A stretch of DNA of 44,998 bases. Origin: an uncultured bacterium (GTDB lineage: Bacteria > Verrucomicrobiota > Kiritimatiellia > CAIKKV01 > CAITUY01). Under the pieces are notes generated by a model that searched no databases, was not told where the DNA came from, and saw nothing but the letters and a program-made list of their open reading frames with translations. Positions 1 to 9,785 of the stretch are shown piece by piece (position 1 is the stretch's first letter; each line of letters starts with the position of its first letter). The translations under genes and the position numbers were made by a program. The stretch is taken from positions 1-44,998 of the forward strand of contig CAITUY010000124.1 of the NCBI GenBank assembly GCA_903895695.1. The letters are read 5' to 3'.

Positions 1-111
1 ATCCAACTGCTGATGCAGAAGTCATGCGGCTACCGCAACCGTCAACGTCTCAAGACCGACATCCTCTTCCATTTCGGCGGCCTGAACATGGATCCGCTCG
101 CTGCTCAATGA
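1..111 (+). CDS. C-terminal fragment of a transposase (ISL3-like)
   Basis: The first 36 codons run in frame from the window edge to TGA at 109-111. The peptide contains CGYRNRQRLKTDILFHFGGL and ends with NMDPLAAQ. A GYRNRxRxKxDxxFHxGGL tail is what I know from the C-termini of ISL3-type (IS204/IS1001/IS1096/IS1165) DDE transposases. Only the tail is visible, so the catalytic residues cannot be checked and the family call is tentative. The gene ends a few bases before a KAP NTPase reading frame that has lost its own start, so this is best read as the 3' end of an insertion sequence. The element's end should lie in roughly 112-130, an A-run followed by a C-run. No target duplication can be shown because the other end is outside the window. 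Confidence 0.6.
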   Translation: MQLLMQKSCGYRNRQRLKTDILFHFGGLNMDPLAAQ

Positions 112-112
112 A

Positions 113-1927
113 AAATCCCCCCCACAAACCCAGAAGCGCCCTGCCGCCATCCTGCAACGGATTGATCCCATTTTAGATGCAATTCACAAGCGGCTTGTCG
201 TTGTAATCGAGGACGTTGACAGAAATGACCACAGCAACGGATTGGGCGCCCTCTGTCGACTTCTGGATGAATTTGGAGGCGTGCGCAATGTTAGTTTTGT
301 CTTCCTCAAGAGTGACGAGACGGAGACGTGCATTGACTTCCACCGGTTGTGTGAACACACGGAGATGATGCCGCGACTCCGCGAAAGCGACGTTCAGTTG
401 TGCTTAAGCAGTAGTATCGCAGCCCTGGTTCGCCATGCCAACGAAGACACGATACCAAATTCCGAGCGGCTGGACATTGCACGCCTGGGTGCGTCGCGGA
501 CGCTGAGTGAACAAGCAATTCCCGGTGATGTGCTTTGGCCATCGCTCGCCGCACTCGCGCACACACCACGCAGTCTCAAGCATGCCCTGAAACGGACAGC
601 AATCACCTGGAGTTCACTGCACGGTGAGGTGGACCCTCTTGACCTGATCGTTTGGTCTCTTCTCCGGGAAGGTTGCCCAAAAGGGTATACGTTCGTGAAA
701 CAACACTTGGCAGAACTACGCGCACAACAACCCATAACTGACAAGAACCACGAACAAACCGCTCGTGTTTTGCGGGCGCATATCGATCAACTCGGTCTGT
801 CGAGCCACCAGGCACTGGCGCTCAAGGTCGCGATTACGCTCCTTGGGTTCAATGTCTCCCTGCACAAAGATGAGTACATCCATGTCTACGTCTCAACTGG
901 ACCTTCGCACGTCCCAATGCCGAGGAATATGGTCCTGCCTCCACAAAACGTGGTGTCCCTGGCACCCACTGATTACTTCATGAGGCTTGAGGCCGGCGAA
1001 CTGGATGAGAATGAGGTCCCTGACCATGCAGTAATTGGGGAAATTCTGTCATATGTAAAGGAGCGATCGTCGGCGCTGCCGGAGAAACTCATCCAATCAG
1101 AAGTCTGGGCCGATAAGACGAGACAGTTCGCAATGTTGGTCCCCTCCGACCGACTGCTCAACCTCATCGAAGATCACATTGTCGCTGCATCCACTGCTCT
1201 TGGCAGTAAGGCATGTGCGGATACACCGGGGTTCTCCCAGTTGCGGTCAATTCTTCGTGATCGAGACAACGGTTTGGACCTAATGCGGGATCGCATTGAT
1301 AGATTGATGGCGGCCAGTCTTGACGGTTCACTGGAGCTGGCTCACGCCGTCTACATCGGTTATCTGGGTTCGGCTGAGATTGACGTCAAGCGCGCGTTTC
1401 GCGATCGGTGGGTTCGCGGAATACAGACCCGTATTGAACAGGACTCGCGATACTTGGCGCACGTCCTCAACCCAGCCTTCCCGTATGCACTCTATCACAC
1501 ACTTCGTTTCCGGGACGACTATCCGTCCTTCAATTCAGCAGCGGATTGGCAATGGTTGGCACCGCATTTGTGCGATGCCATGAGACTCTTCCCGGAGACC
1601 GTGACCCCTGACATTGTGAACCTATTCATCAGCAGTGCATCCCCAACACGACTTGGTACCGGTCCGAAGTACGACCTGCACGAGCAGTACTTCCGTGAAA
1701 TGTGCCCATCAGAAGAAATACGTGTAACCATCGTGCAGCACTTCTTGGACTTCGCCACGAAGCGCCCGAAAGGTGACACTATGGCGACGCGAATCATGTA
1801 TATGTCCACGCAGTTGCAGGGATGCGTGAAACTGCCTTCCAGTTGGACCAGCGACGGGTCTTTGTGTGCCCAGGCAACCGTGTCTGCAGGCGCGTGCATT
1901 CAGTTACCACCCGGAGATGCCTCATGA
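113..1927 (+). pseudogene. 5'-truncated KAP-family P-loop NTPase
   Basis: The reading frame is open from about position 86 to TGA at 1925-1927, but has no ATG or GTG before an internal TTG at 242. The conserved sequence clearly begins earlier: codons from about 143 give ILQRIDPILDAIHKRL followed by VVVIEDVDR, a Walker B strand ending in the D-x-D-R pattern typical of KAP ATPases. Further on come TPRSLKHALKR and an LHGEVDPLDLIVWSLLR segment, also typical of the KAP sensor and helical part. The Walker A half is missing and is replaced by the transposase tail ending at 111, so an insertion has probably removed the N-terminal half. About 600 codons remain. The stop overlaps the hsdS start (ATGA at 1924). 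KAP NTPases are often membrane-linked and are found in defence loci. Base composition looks lower in GC than the glycan cluster, fitting transferred DNA. The family call is fairly sure; activity is unlikely. Confidence 0.7.
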
Positions 1928-3102
1928 CCGACCACAACGCCAACCGCCCCGGCTACAAGATGACCCCGGCGGGATGGATCCCGGAGGAGTGGGAGGTCGC
2001 CCGATTGGATCGTTTCGTCGGACTTCAGAGGGGATACGATCTAACCCATGAGACGTCAACACTTGGTGATGTTCCCGTCGTAACATCGTCGGGCATCTCC
2101 TACTACCATGCCAAATCAAAGGTGCACCCACCTGGTGTAGTTACGGGCAGGAAAGGCATTCTTGGCAAGGTCTTCCTTCTACAACAACCTTTCTGGCCTC
2201 ATGACACATCGCTATGGGTGTCGGATTTCAAGGGCAATGATCCCTGTTTCGTTTTTTGGTTCTTGCAGGGTATGCGACTTGAAAGGTTCGACGCTGCAAC
2301 CTCTGTGCCCACACTGAACCGCAATAACGTGCATTCCGTGCGAGTTCCGTTTCCCCCTCTCCCCGAGCAAAGAAAGATCGCGGAAGTCCTGACCACCTGG
2401 GACGAAGCCATCAACCAGACCCGCGCCCTCATCGCCGCCGCCAAACGCCGCAAGAAAGCCCTCATGCAGCAACTGCTGACGGGGAAGAAGCGGTTGCCGG
2501 GGTTCGAAACCGCATGGAAGAAGACGCCGATAGGCGTTCTACTGGAGGAGGTCGAGAGGCCCGTCACGTGGGCCGATGACGCAACATATTCACTGGTGAG
2601 CGTGCGTCGCGCCTCAGGTGGTGCGTTCCTGCGGGAGGAACGCAGGGGAAAGGACATTCTCACCAAGGTCATGTATCAGACGAGGACCGGGGATTTCCTT
2701 ATCTCAAGAATGCAGGTGTTGCATGGGGCAATGGCCCTTGTGTCGGCGCACTTGGATGGAATGCACATCTCTGGATCTTATATAGCTCTTCGGCCGCGCA
2801 ACACCGCCGCTATCGATCTCGAATTCTTCGCCATGTTAGCCAGCGCTCGGGAGTTCTATCATCTGGCTTACTTGTCAAGTTACGGCGTCCATATCGAGAA
2901 GATGACGTTCAACCTTGAGTGGTTTTTCCAGTCAATGGTGAGAATTCCAGCCGACGTTACTGAACAACGCGCCATTGCAGCCGTTCTCACCACCGCCGAC
3001 GAGGAGATCAATTCCCTTGAGGCCAAGTTCGCGGCTTTGGAACGTCAGAAGAAGGGGTTGATGCAGAAGTTGCTGACAGGTGAAGTGAGGGTGCGACTAT
3101 GA
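1924..3102 (+). CDS. hsdS: Type I restriction-modification specificity subunit HsdS
   Basis: This 392-residue protein would set the DNA recognition sequence of a type I restriction-modification complex. The start at ATG 1924 gives MTDHNANRPGYKMTPAGWIPEEWEV; the GW-IP-EEW pattern is a hallmark of HsdS N-termini. Two target recognition domains are each followed by a conserved helical spacer. The first spacer reads FPPLPEQRKIAEVLTTWDEA and continues to KKALMQQLLTGKKRL near residues 140-195. The second reads EQRAIAAVLTTADEEI and ends KKGLMQKLLTGEVRVRL at the C-terminus. The duplicated TRD-spacer layout and length are normal for the family. Both ends form ATGA overlaps, with the KAP remnant upstream and the OLD-type gene downstream, so translational coupling is likely. 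The partner methyltransferase HsdM is not in the window. Confidence 0.93.
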   Translation: MTDHNANRPGYKMTPAGWIPEEWEVARLDRFVGLQRGYDLTHETSTLGDVPVVTSSGISYYHAKSKVHPPGVVTGRKGILGKVFLLQQPFWPHDTSLWVSDFKGNDPCFVFWFLQGMRLERFDAATSVPTLNRNNVHSVRVPFPPLPEQRKIAEVLTTWDEAINQTRALIAAAKRRKKALMQQLLTGKKRLPGFETAWKKTPIGVLLEEVERPVTWADDATYSLVSVRRASGGAFLREERRGKDILTKVMYQTRTGDFLISRMQVLHGAMALVSAHLDGMHISGSYIALRPRNTAAIDLEFFAMLASAREFYHLAYLSSYGVHIEKMTFNLEWFFQSMVRIPADVTEQRAIAAVLTTADEEINSLEAKFAALERQKKGLMQKLLTGEVRVRL

Positions 3103-4754
3103 AACTTACGGGCATCGGCTTTGCGAACTTCCGTAGCATCGGTCGGGAACCGGTCTGGCTGGATCTTACCAAGAAGGTCAACATCCTGATTGGGGCCAAT
3201 AACGCAGGAAAGTCAAACGTCTTCCGTGCACTTGGTTTCGCGCATCCGGGAAAGCAGGGCTTCAGCCGTCTTGAAGAGATCGACCGGCACAGGAGGGACG
3301 GCAAACGAAATGCCGTCCTCCATCTGCGAGCAGCCGTGAATGCCGATGACATGGCATTCGTACCGCGCTTCAAAGAAATCCAGGTTGGTATCGAGTACGA
3401 CGGCACCGCGCAACAAGTGGTCAACCAACCCTTTGAAGTCATGGCGTTTCATGAGTTCATGAATATTTACCAAGTCTGCACGAATCAATCCTATAGGTGG
3501 CAACCGCCTCCGGCGGAACTCAAGAGGCACAAGGATGAGGTCGCTTTCAAGCTCGCCGCTGAAATCCTCGCTCAGTTGCCGGCCATCCACATCGTTCCAG
3601 CTATCCGCAGAATCGACACCAGCGACCAGTATGGATTTGACGGCAGCGGTATCATCAAGACACTGGCATCGTGGCAGGTCCCCAATCTGGGGCAGGAAGC
3701 CCTGGGAATGAAGTTCAGCAAATTGAACACCTTGCTCCAGCGACTACTTCGAACACCCAACGTCAGCCTCGAGGTCCCGCCCGAACGCGACGTTATCATC
3801 GTCCGACGGAATGGCCTTCGCTTGCCGCTGGCGTCCTACGGTACGGGCATCCACGAACTGATCATCCTGGCCATCGCCGTCTACGCACACGACAATGTGA
3901 TCTTCTGCATCGAGGAACCCGAGATCCATCTCCACCCACTCCTGCAGAAGGAGTTCCTTCGTTTCCTGATGGAGGAAACCCCCAACCAGTACGTCCTCGC
4001 CACTCATTCGCATGCCCTCATGACGCCGGGGCCCGACTGCAATGTAGTACACATTTGGCAGGAAGACGGCGTAACGCGAAGTCGCGCCGTTGAGAGCACG
4101 GAGCATTCTTTGGACGTCCTGCGCGACCTGGGAATCGATGCCAGCGATCTACTGCAGGCTCGCAGTGTGATCTGGGTGGAAGGTCCGAGCGACCGCATCT
4201 ACCTGAACCGATGGTTGTCGCTCGTGGCGCCAGACCTCCGCGAGGGTGTGGACTATTCGATCATGTTTTATGGCGGCCGTCTGCTGTCCCATCTGTCCCT
4301 CGAACGCAAAGAGTTTCCGAATCCCGACGATCTGATCCCATTGCTGCGCATCAACCAGCATTCAGCCATCATGATCGACAGCGATCGGAGCAAGACGAGT
4401 GATCCGATCCGCGAGACCAAGGAGCGCGTGAGGGTTGAGTGCGAGAAGGCTGGGGTGCCGTGCTGGATAACCGAGGGCCGCGAGATCGAGAACTACCTGC
4501 CCAGCGCCGTAATAAGCGCGGTGTATGCCGAGACCACGGGTGAAGCCAGACCAATCAACCTCGGCAAGTATGGTCGCATAGAGGCGGCTCTGAAGAAGGC
4601 CTATGGTCCTTCTTGGCGCCCGATGTGGTCCTATGACTCCGCCAAAGTCGAGAAAGCTCGACTAATCGTACCTAGAATCGAGCAAGCCCACATTTCCCTC
4701 TCTTTGAGGACCATGCTCGACACCATCGTGGCAATGATTGAGAAAGCCGGCTGA
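3099..4754 (+). CDS. OLD-family ATPase with TOPRIM nuclease domain
   Basis: This 551-residue protein combines an ABC/SMC-like ATPase with a TOPRIM nuclease. Walker A is GANNAGKS at residues 32-39 (Lys38). Walker B with its signature histidines is EEPEIHLHP at about 272-280. The TOPRIM part follows with VEGPSDR (Glu361, Asp365) and IDSDRSK (Asp427, Asp429), which match the acidic metal-binding residues of OLD nucleases. This architecture is known from the P2 OLD protein and from Gabija GajA. No UvrD-like GajB partner is next to it, so calling this Gabija would be wrong. It sits between hsdS and hsdR, overlapping hsdS by ATGA, in the position where type I loci often carry accessory genes (compare the rlo genes of Campylobacter hsd loci). 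A role in DNA or RNA cleavage on phage infection is inferred. Confidence 0.88.
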   Translation: MKLTGIGFANFRSIGREPVWLDLTKKVNILIGANNAGKSNVFRALGFAHPGKQGFSRLEEIDRHRRDGKRNAVLHLRAAVNADDMAFVPRFKEIQVGIEYDGTAQQVVNQPFEVMAFHEFMNIYQVCTNQSYRWQPPPAELKRHKDEVAFKLAAEILAQLPAIHIVPAIRRIDTSDQYGFDGSGIIKTLASWQVPNLGQEALGMKFSKLNTLLQRLLRTPNVSLEVPPERDVIIVRRNGLRLPLASYGTGIHELIILAIAVYAHDNVIFCIEEPEIHLHPLLQKEFLRFLMEETPNQYVLATHSHALMTPGPDCNVVHIWQEDGVTRSRAVESTEHSLDVLRDLGIDASDLLQARSVIWVEGPSDRIYLNRWLSLVAPDLREGVDYSIMFYGGRLLSHLSLERKEFPNPDDLIPLLRINQHSAIMIDSDRSKTSDPIRETKERVRVECEKAGVPCWITEGREIENYLPSAVISAVYAETTGEARPINLGKYGRIEAALKKAYGPSWRPMWSYDSAKVEKARLIVPRIEQAHISLSLRTMLDTIVAMIEKAG

Positions 4755-4769
4755 CAGGGAGGGTTGCCT

Positions 4770-5744
4770 ATGAGTAAGCCAAAGAAACCCGTAATCGCGT
4801 TCGTCTACGACTTTGACGGCACATTGTCCCCCGGCAATATGCAGGAGTACGATTTCTTCCCAAAACTTGGCATTACGCCGTCCGAGTTTTGGAAACACGC
4901 AAAGCATAGAGCCAAAGAGCACGATGTTGATGAGATTTTGGCTTACATGACACTCATGCTCGATAAAGCCAGCGCATCCGAAGATGTCAGAGTGACACGC
5001 AAGGCATTTCAGGAATACGGTCGCCAAGTTGATCTCTTCACTGGCGTTGAAAGTTGGTTTGGCCGCATCAATTCCTTTGCGGAGACTATGGGGTTGAACC
5101 CTCAGCATTTCATCGTATCTTCCGGCATCCGGGAAATGATTGAAGGGACACTGATCAGGCGGCAGTTCGAGAGAATCTTCGCTTCCGCCTTCATCTACGA
5201 CAAACATGGCGTTGCTGTAGCACCGGGATTGGCGGTGAATTATACCACGAAAACACAGTTCCTGTTCCGCATCAATAAAGGCGTGCTGGATGTCTGGGAC
5301 AATACGCGCATCAACGACTATGTCGCCAAGAACGACCGAGTCGTGCCCTTCGAGCGGATGATCTACTTTGGAGACGGACTGACCGACGTCCCGTGCATGA
5401 AACTTGTCAAGGCGCAGGGCGGGTTCTCAATCGCAGTCTACAAGCCCGGTGGGCACGATGCGAAGAAACGTGCCCTGAGGTTGGTGGCTGAGGATAGGAC
5501 ACACTGTGCTGTCCAGGCTGACTATTCCGAGGGCAGTAACCTGGATCAGGTCGTTGGTGCGATCGTTGAGAGTGTGGCCGCAATGTGCAGACTTCGGAGG
5601 TTGTTGGTCTCTCCTTCGTCCCGGCGCCGTTCTGAAACTGTGCCAGTGACGCCGCCGACTGGCGCAACGGTTAGCGAAGGGGCCGCACAGTATGTCGTCT
5701 CGACCGATCAACCAAGTCCAGCGTCGACACCACCACCGAGTTGA
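4770..5744 (+). CDS. HAD-superfamily phosphatase in the restriction operon
   Basis: This 324-residue protein has the HAD phosphatase motifs in order. Motif I is YDFDGT with Asp14 as nucleophile and Asp16 as acid/base. Motif II is IVSSG with Ser117/Ser118. Motif IV is FGDGLTD with Asp202 and Asp206. ATG 4770 is chosen over the in-frame TTG at 4764 because AGGGAGGG at 4756-4763 is a good ribosome binding site for it. The long insert between motifs I and II (about residues 20-110) suggests a helical cap. The last 50 or so residues are rich in Ser, Pro and Thr and look disordered. The stop abuts hsdR. The substrate is unknown. A terminal phosphate on DNA or RNA, or a nucleotide, would fit the setting but is inference. 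The 5' half is visibly lower in GC than hsdR. Confidence 0.82.
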   Translation: MSKPKKPVIAFVYDFDGTLSPGNMQEYDFFPKLGITPSEFWKHAKHRAKEHDVDEILAYMTLMLDKASASEDVRVTRKAFQEYGRQVDLFTGVESWFGRINSFAETMGLNPQHFIVSSGIREMIEGTLIRRQFERIFASAFIYDKHGVAVAPGLAVNYTTKTQFLFRINKGVLDVWDNTRINDYVAKNDRVVPFERMIYFGDGLTDVPCMKLVKAQGGFSIAVYKPGGHDAKKRALRLVAEDRTHCAVQADYSEGSNLDQVVGAIVESVAAMCRLRRLLVSPSSRRRSETVPVTPPTGATVSEGAAQYVVSTDQPSPASTPPPS

Positions 5745-5746
5745 CC

Positions 5747-8700
5747 ATGGAAGACCACCCCACATACGGCACTGATCGTCACGAACTCCCGGACTACACC
5801 GAACGGGTTCAGAGCCAGTTGCCGGCGCTGCACCTTCTGATCCAACTCGGCTGGCAGTACCTGACGCCCACGCAGTGCGGGAAACTGCGGGACGAGCGGT
5901 TCGGCTCCACCATTCTGGAACCCGTGTTGACCCAGCACATCAGGGAACATTCCCGTTTCGATTTTAAGGGTCAGTCGCGCCCGTTCACCGAGAATGCCGT
6001 GGCCAACGCCGTGCAATCGCTCAAGGCATTTCGCGCTACAGGCGCCACACACCAGAACGAACAGGCCTACGACCTCCTGTGTCTCGGCACCGACGTGCCG
6101 CAAACGGTCGACGGTGACACCAAGAGCTTCAAGATCCACTACATCGACTGGAAGAACCCGGCCAGCAACACGTACCATTGCACGGCTGAGTTCCGGGTCG
6201 AACGCATCGGCCATCAGAAGCACTACATCCCCGACATCGTGCTCTTCGTCAATGGCATCCCCCTCGTGGTCATCGAATGCAAGCGGAGCGCCTACACAGA
6301 CGCCAAGAAGCACCCCGTTGACCTGGCCATCGGCCAACTCGCCGACTACCAGCAGAAGGATGGAATCCCCCAACTCTTTCTGTATTCTCAACTTCTCCTC
6401 GCCCTTGCTCGGGACAAAGCCGAGTACGGCACAACGGGCACGCCGCGCAAATTCTGGTGTGCCTGGAAAGAGGAGGGGATGGACGCTTCCATCCGAGCTC
6501 TGCTCAATGGAGGGCGCCGCTCTGTCGGCGCCGCGGATGACCATGTCGGCACCGGCGTGCTGTCCTCCACGTGGGATGCACTTCTTTCCTACCCATTCGA
6601 CGCCTGTGCCGCTGAGTTTCGCGCCATCCTGGCCCAGGGCCGAGCCGTTTACGAACAGGATCGCGCTATCTATGCCCTGTGCCGTCCCGACCGCCTTTTG
6701 GATCTGATCTACAAGTTCATCGTCTTCGACAATGGCGAGAAGAAGATTGCCCGATACCAGCAGTTCTTCACAGTGCGGGACATCATGTCGCGCGTCTCTG
6801 CCCCACTGCCCACTGCCCACTGCCCACTGCCCACTGGTCCCCGTCCAGGCGGCGTGGTCTGGCACACCCAGGGCAGTGGCAAATCGCTCACCATGGTCAT
6901 GCTGGCCAAAGCCCTGGCACTGGCCTACCAGGACGACCCCTCCATGCTGAATCCCAAGATCATCCTGGTGACCGACCGGGTTGACCTGGACGATCAGATC
7001 TGGGGAACATTCCGTGCCTGCGGCCTGCAACCGGAACAGGCGAGCACCGGCAACCACCTGGTGGATTTGCTCAGCGACAACAAAACGCACGTGATCACCA
7101 CCATCATCCACAAGTTCGTGGCCGCCGCCGCCAGCCGGCGGCTGAAACAGGCTGACCGCAATACGTTCGTTCTGGTCGACGAAGGCCACCGCACGAATTA
7201 CGGCGAACACCACACGCGTATGCAGATGGCCCTGAAGGGCGCGTGCTTCATAGCCTTCACCGGCACCCCCCTGGCCAGGGACGCCAAGAAGAACACGTTC
7301 GTGAAGTTCGGCGATCTTTTCAAACCGGCATACACCATCGCCCGCGCCGTCGAGGACAAGGCCGTCGTGCCTCTGCTTTACGAGGCCCGCCACGTGCCAC
7401 AACCCGTCGAACAAACGGCCATCGACAGCTGGTTCGAGAAACTCACCCTGGGACTCAGCGCGGAACAACAGGCCGATCTCAAGCGCAAGTTCGCCTCGGA
7501 GCGCCAACTGAACAAGGCCGCTCAGAAAGTCCGGATGATTGCGTGGGACGTTGGCTTGCACTACGCCATGACCTACCAGGGAACAGGCATGAAGGGGCAA
7601 CTTGTAGCCCCGGACAAGGCAACCGCGCTTCTGTATCGAGGGTTCCTGGACGAATTCGGCAAGGTGTCATCCGAAGTGCTCATATCCCCGCCATCAGAAC
7701 GGGAAGGTGACGAGGCCACCAGTGCCGGCCCCACGCCGGAAGAAGAAGCGTTCTGGCAGACGATGATGGACCGTTACGGATCGGAATCGAAGTACAATAA
7801 ACAGTTGATCAACGCGTTCAAACACACTGACCGGCCGGAGATCATCATCGTCGTCGACAAACTGATCACCGGCTTCGATGCCCCCTGCAATGCGGTCCTC
7901 TATCTTGCCCGAAAACTCACCGGCCACACGCTGCTTCAGGCCATCGCGCGGGTTAACCGCCTCTTCGAGGGTAAGGAGTATGGCCTCATCCTCGACTATA
8001 GCGGCGTCATCGAGGAACTCGATGAGGCCCTCGACTTCTACACCAAACTTGCCGATTACGACCGCGAGGATCTCGCCCAGACTGTTTCGTCAATCGAAGA
8101 CCGTGCCGCCCAACTCCCGCAATTGCACTCCGATCTCTGGGAGATCTTTGCCGCCGTCAAGGGCTCGAAAGACCCCGAGGCGTACGAAGCCCACCTTGGG
8201 GACCCCGAACGGCGTAACCGGTTCTATGATCGTTTCGGCCTCTTTGCACGCGCGCTCTCGTTGGCGTTGTCATCGACAACGTTCCTGGAGAAGACGCCGG
8301 CCAAGACCGTTGCGAAGTACAAAAGCGACACCAGGTTCTTCCAGGACCTCCGTGCCGCCGTCTCCGTTCGGTACCAGGAACGCGTGGACTTCTCCGAGTA
8401 CGAACCCAAGATCAAGAAACTCATCGACACGCACGTCGGCGCCGGCGAGGTCCTGAAACTCTGCGAACCGATCAACTTGCTGGACGAGAAGGCTCGGGAT
8501 CGCTTCCTTGAGGAGCAGGGCAAGACCGACCGAGCCAAAGCTGACATGATCGCGTCGGCCACGCGCCACATCATCGAGACGGAGATGCCGAAGGATCCCG
8601 CCTTCTACAAAAAGTTCTCCAAACTGATTGAGGAGGTCCTGGCCGATCTTGAGGCCAAGCGGATTCAGGCCGTGGAAGCCGTGGCGCGACTCAAACCCAT

Positions 8701-9043
8701 TTCCGTGAAGGTCGCCACCCACACCGAGGATGACACGCCGCAGACGCTGGTCGGCAAAGACATGGCCCGCCGGTTCTTCGGTTGCGTTCGGGAAGATGTG
8801 GACAAGTACACGGCCGGAAACCCGGACCCGGCCGCCAGCATCGCCCTGGCTCTCGTCGATCGCATCACGAAGCACAAGATCCGAGATTGGCGCGATAACC
8901 AGGATGCCCTGAACCGCATGCGCGGCGAGATCGACGACATCTTCTTTGAGGTATGCGAAGCAGCCGGCGTCAAACTGCCGCTTGAGACCCAGGACAAACT
9001 TATTGACGCCTGTATCGAGATCGCCAGGGTCAATGATGACTGA
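5747..9043 (+). CDS. hsdR: Type I restriction endonuclease subunit HsdR
   Basis: This 1,098-residue protein is the DNA translocase and nuclease subunit of a type I system. The N-terminal PD-(D/E)xK nuclease shows Asp163, Glu177 and Lys179 (PDIVLFVNG then VIECK). The SF2 helicase core follows: Walker A TQGSGKS with Lys379, Walker B DEGH at 478-481, TGTP soon after, and ITGFDAP plus QAIARVNR as motifs V and VI. The C-terminal third matches the helical tail that binds the HsdM/HsdS core. ATG 5747 is preferred; TTG 5741, overlapping the HAD stop, is possible. Between nuclease and helicase (about residues 352-364) a low-complexity [10 protein letters not shown] stretch is encoded by five tandem 7-base repeats. 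A change in copy number would shift the frame. The length is normal and the frame is intact in this copy. Confidence 0.95.
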   Translation: MEDHPTYGTDRHELPDYTERVQSQLPALHLLIQLGWQYLTPTQCGKLRDERFGSTILEPVLTQHIREHSRFDFKGQSRPFTENAVANAVQSLKAFRATGATHQNEQAYDLLCLGTDVPQTVDGDTKSFKIHYIDWKNPASNTYHCTAEFRVERIGHQKHYIPDIVLFVNGIPLVVIECKRSAYTDAKKHPVDLAIGQLADYQQKDGIPQLFLYSQLLLALARDKAEYGTTGTPRKFWCAWKEEGMDASIRALLNGGRRSVGAADDHVGTGVLSSTWDALLSYPFDACAAEFRAILAQGRAVYEQDRAIYALCRPDRLLDLIYKFIVFDNGEKKIARYQQFFTVRDIMSRVSAPLPTAHCPLPTGPRPGGVVWHTQGSGKSLTMVMLAKALALAYQDDPSMLNPKIILVTDRVDLDDQIWGTFRACGLQPEQASTGNHLVDLLSDNKTHVITTIIHKFVAAAASRRLKQADRNTFVLVDEGHRTNYGEHHTRMQMALKGACFIAFTGTPLARDAKKNTFVKFGDLFKPAYTIARAVEDKAVVPLLYEARHVPQPVEQTAIDSWFEKLTLGLSAEQQADLKRKFASERQLNKAAQKVRMIAWDVGLHYAMTYQGTGMKGQLVAPDKATALLYRGFLDEFGKVSSEVLISPPSEREGDEATSAGPTPEEEAFWQTMMDRYGSESKYNKQLINAFKHTDRPEIIIVVDKLITGFDAPCNAVLYLARKLTGHTLLQAIARVNRLFEGKEYGLILDYSGVIEELDEALDFYTKLADYDREDLAQTVSSIEDRAAQLPQLHSDLWEIFAAVKGSKDPEAYEAHLGDPERRNRFYDRFGLFARALSLALSSTTFLEKTPAKTVAKYKSDTRFFQDLRAAVSVRYQERVDFSEYEPKIKKLIDTHVGAGEVLKLCEPINLLDEKARDRFLEEQGKTDRAKADMIASATRHIIETEMPKDPAFYKKFSKLIEEVLADLEAKRIQAVEAVARLKPISVKVATHTEDDTPQTLVGKDMARRFFGCVREDVDKYTAGNPDPAASIALALVDRITKHKIRDWRDNQDALNRMRGEIDDIFFEVCEAAGVKLPLETQDKLIDACIEIARVNDD
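6802..6836 (+). repeat. Five tandem CCCACTG heptamers inside hsdR
   Basis: Five perfect back-to-back copies of CCCACTG occupy 35 bases inside hsdR, between the nuclease domain and the Walker A codons at 6866-6886. Seven is not a multiple of three, so gain or loss of one or two copies would frameshift hsdR and separate the nuclease from the motor. Three copies gained or lost (21 bases) would keep the frame. This is the design of phase-variable contingency loci, though the copy number is modest. Confidence 0.9.
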
Positions 9044-9785
9044 CCCGACTCCGCGAATCCTTGAATTCGGCACCCGTCGTATCTCGTACCGTCTGCATCG
9101 GGGCGACCGGAAACGCCTTCGCGTCGTGGTGTCTCCTGATCTCTCGGTTGACGTCTACGCGCCACGCTCAGCACCCGAGGAGGCGGTGCTCGCCGCCGTG
9201 CGCCATCGGGCCCCGTGGATCTGCCGGGCACTCGACCATGCGACGGGCTACCACCCTCTGCCTGGCCCCAAGAAGTACGTCAGCGGTGAGACATTCATGT
9301 TTCTGGGGCGCCAATACCGACTGCGCATCGAACAAGGTCCGCCCAATGCGGCGAAACTACACGGACGCTTCTTGGTGGTGACCGTGCCGGGCAAGACCGC
9401 CTCGGTGAAAGTGCAACATGCCTTGGAGCGGTGGTACTTGGGGCGGGCTGTTGCCGTCTTCGCCGCGCATTCGGAAACGTGTCAGACAATCGGGTCCCGC
9501 CACGGCATCCGGAAGGCCAAATTCCTGATCCGCCGAATGCGAACGCGTTGGGGGAGTTGCACCGCTGCCGGCCGCATCACCCTGAACGTGAGTCTGGTCC
9601 AAACCCCCGTACACTGCGTCGAGTATGTCATCATGCACGAACTCTGCCACCTGGTGCACCACAACCACTCCCGTGCCTTCTACAGTCTGTTGAGTCGGTG
9701 CATGCCGGATTGGGCGCAACGGAAGAGGATCCTCGATCAGATCGCCCTGCCGGATCAGACCGCGCGTGACATGCGCATCTTGTAA
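9033..9785 (+). CDS. YgjP/SprT-like zinc metallopeptidase (M48-type)
   Basis: This protein of about 250 residues belongs to the YgjP-like metallopeptidases (DUF45) that often follow hsdR. The zinc motif is [15 protein letters not shown], containing HExxH and a third His. Upstream [19 protein letters not shown] is the conserved WGSC segment of this family. The start is ATG 9033 or ATG 9036, both inside the hsdR 3' end (stop at 9041-9043), so the two genes overlap and are probably cotranslated. CCAGGG at 9023-9028 may serve as the ribosome binding site. The role in restriction loci is not established; processing of HsdR or a DNA-protein crosslink is conceivable. The 3' end overlaps by about 31 bases an antisense zinc-ribbon remnant. 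Confidence 0.9.
   Translation: MMTDPTPRILEFGTRRISYRLHRGDRKRLRVVVSPDLSVDVYAPRSAPEEAVLAAVRHRAPWICRALDHATGYHPLPGPKKYVSGETFMFLGRQYRLRIEQGPPNAAKLHGRFLVVTVPGKTASVKVQHALERWYLGRAVAVFAAHSETCQTIGSRHGIRKAKFLIRRMRTRWGSCTAAGRITLNVSLVQTPVHCVEYVIMHELCHLVHHNHSRAFYSLLSRCMPDWAQRKRILDQIALPDQTARDMRIL

Noticed and set aside
3099..4754. Gabija system (GajA) for the OLD/TOPRIM protein
   Set aside because: The domain layout matches, but no UvrD-like GajB helicase is adjacent; the neighbours are hsdS and a HAD phosphatase.
5708..7600. 630-codon minus-strand open frame opposite hsdR
   Set aside because: The plus strand encodes clear HsdR nuclease and helicase motifs; the antisense frame has no recognisable domain.
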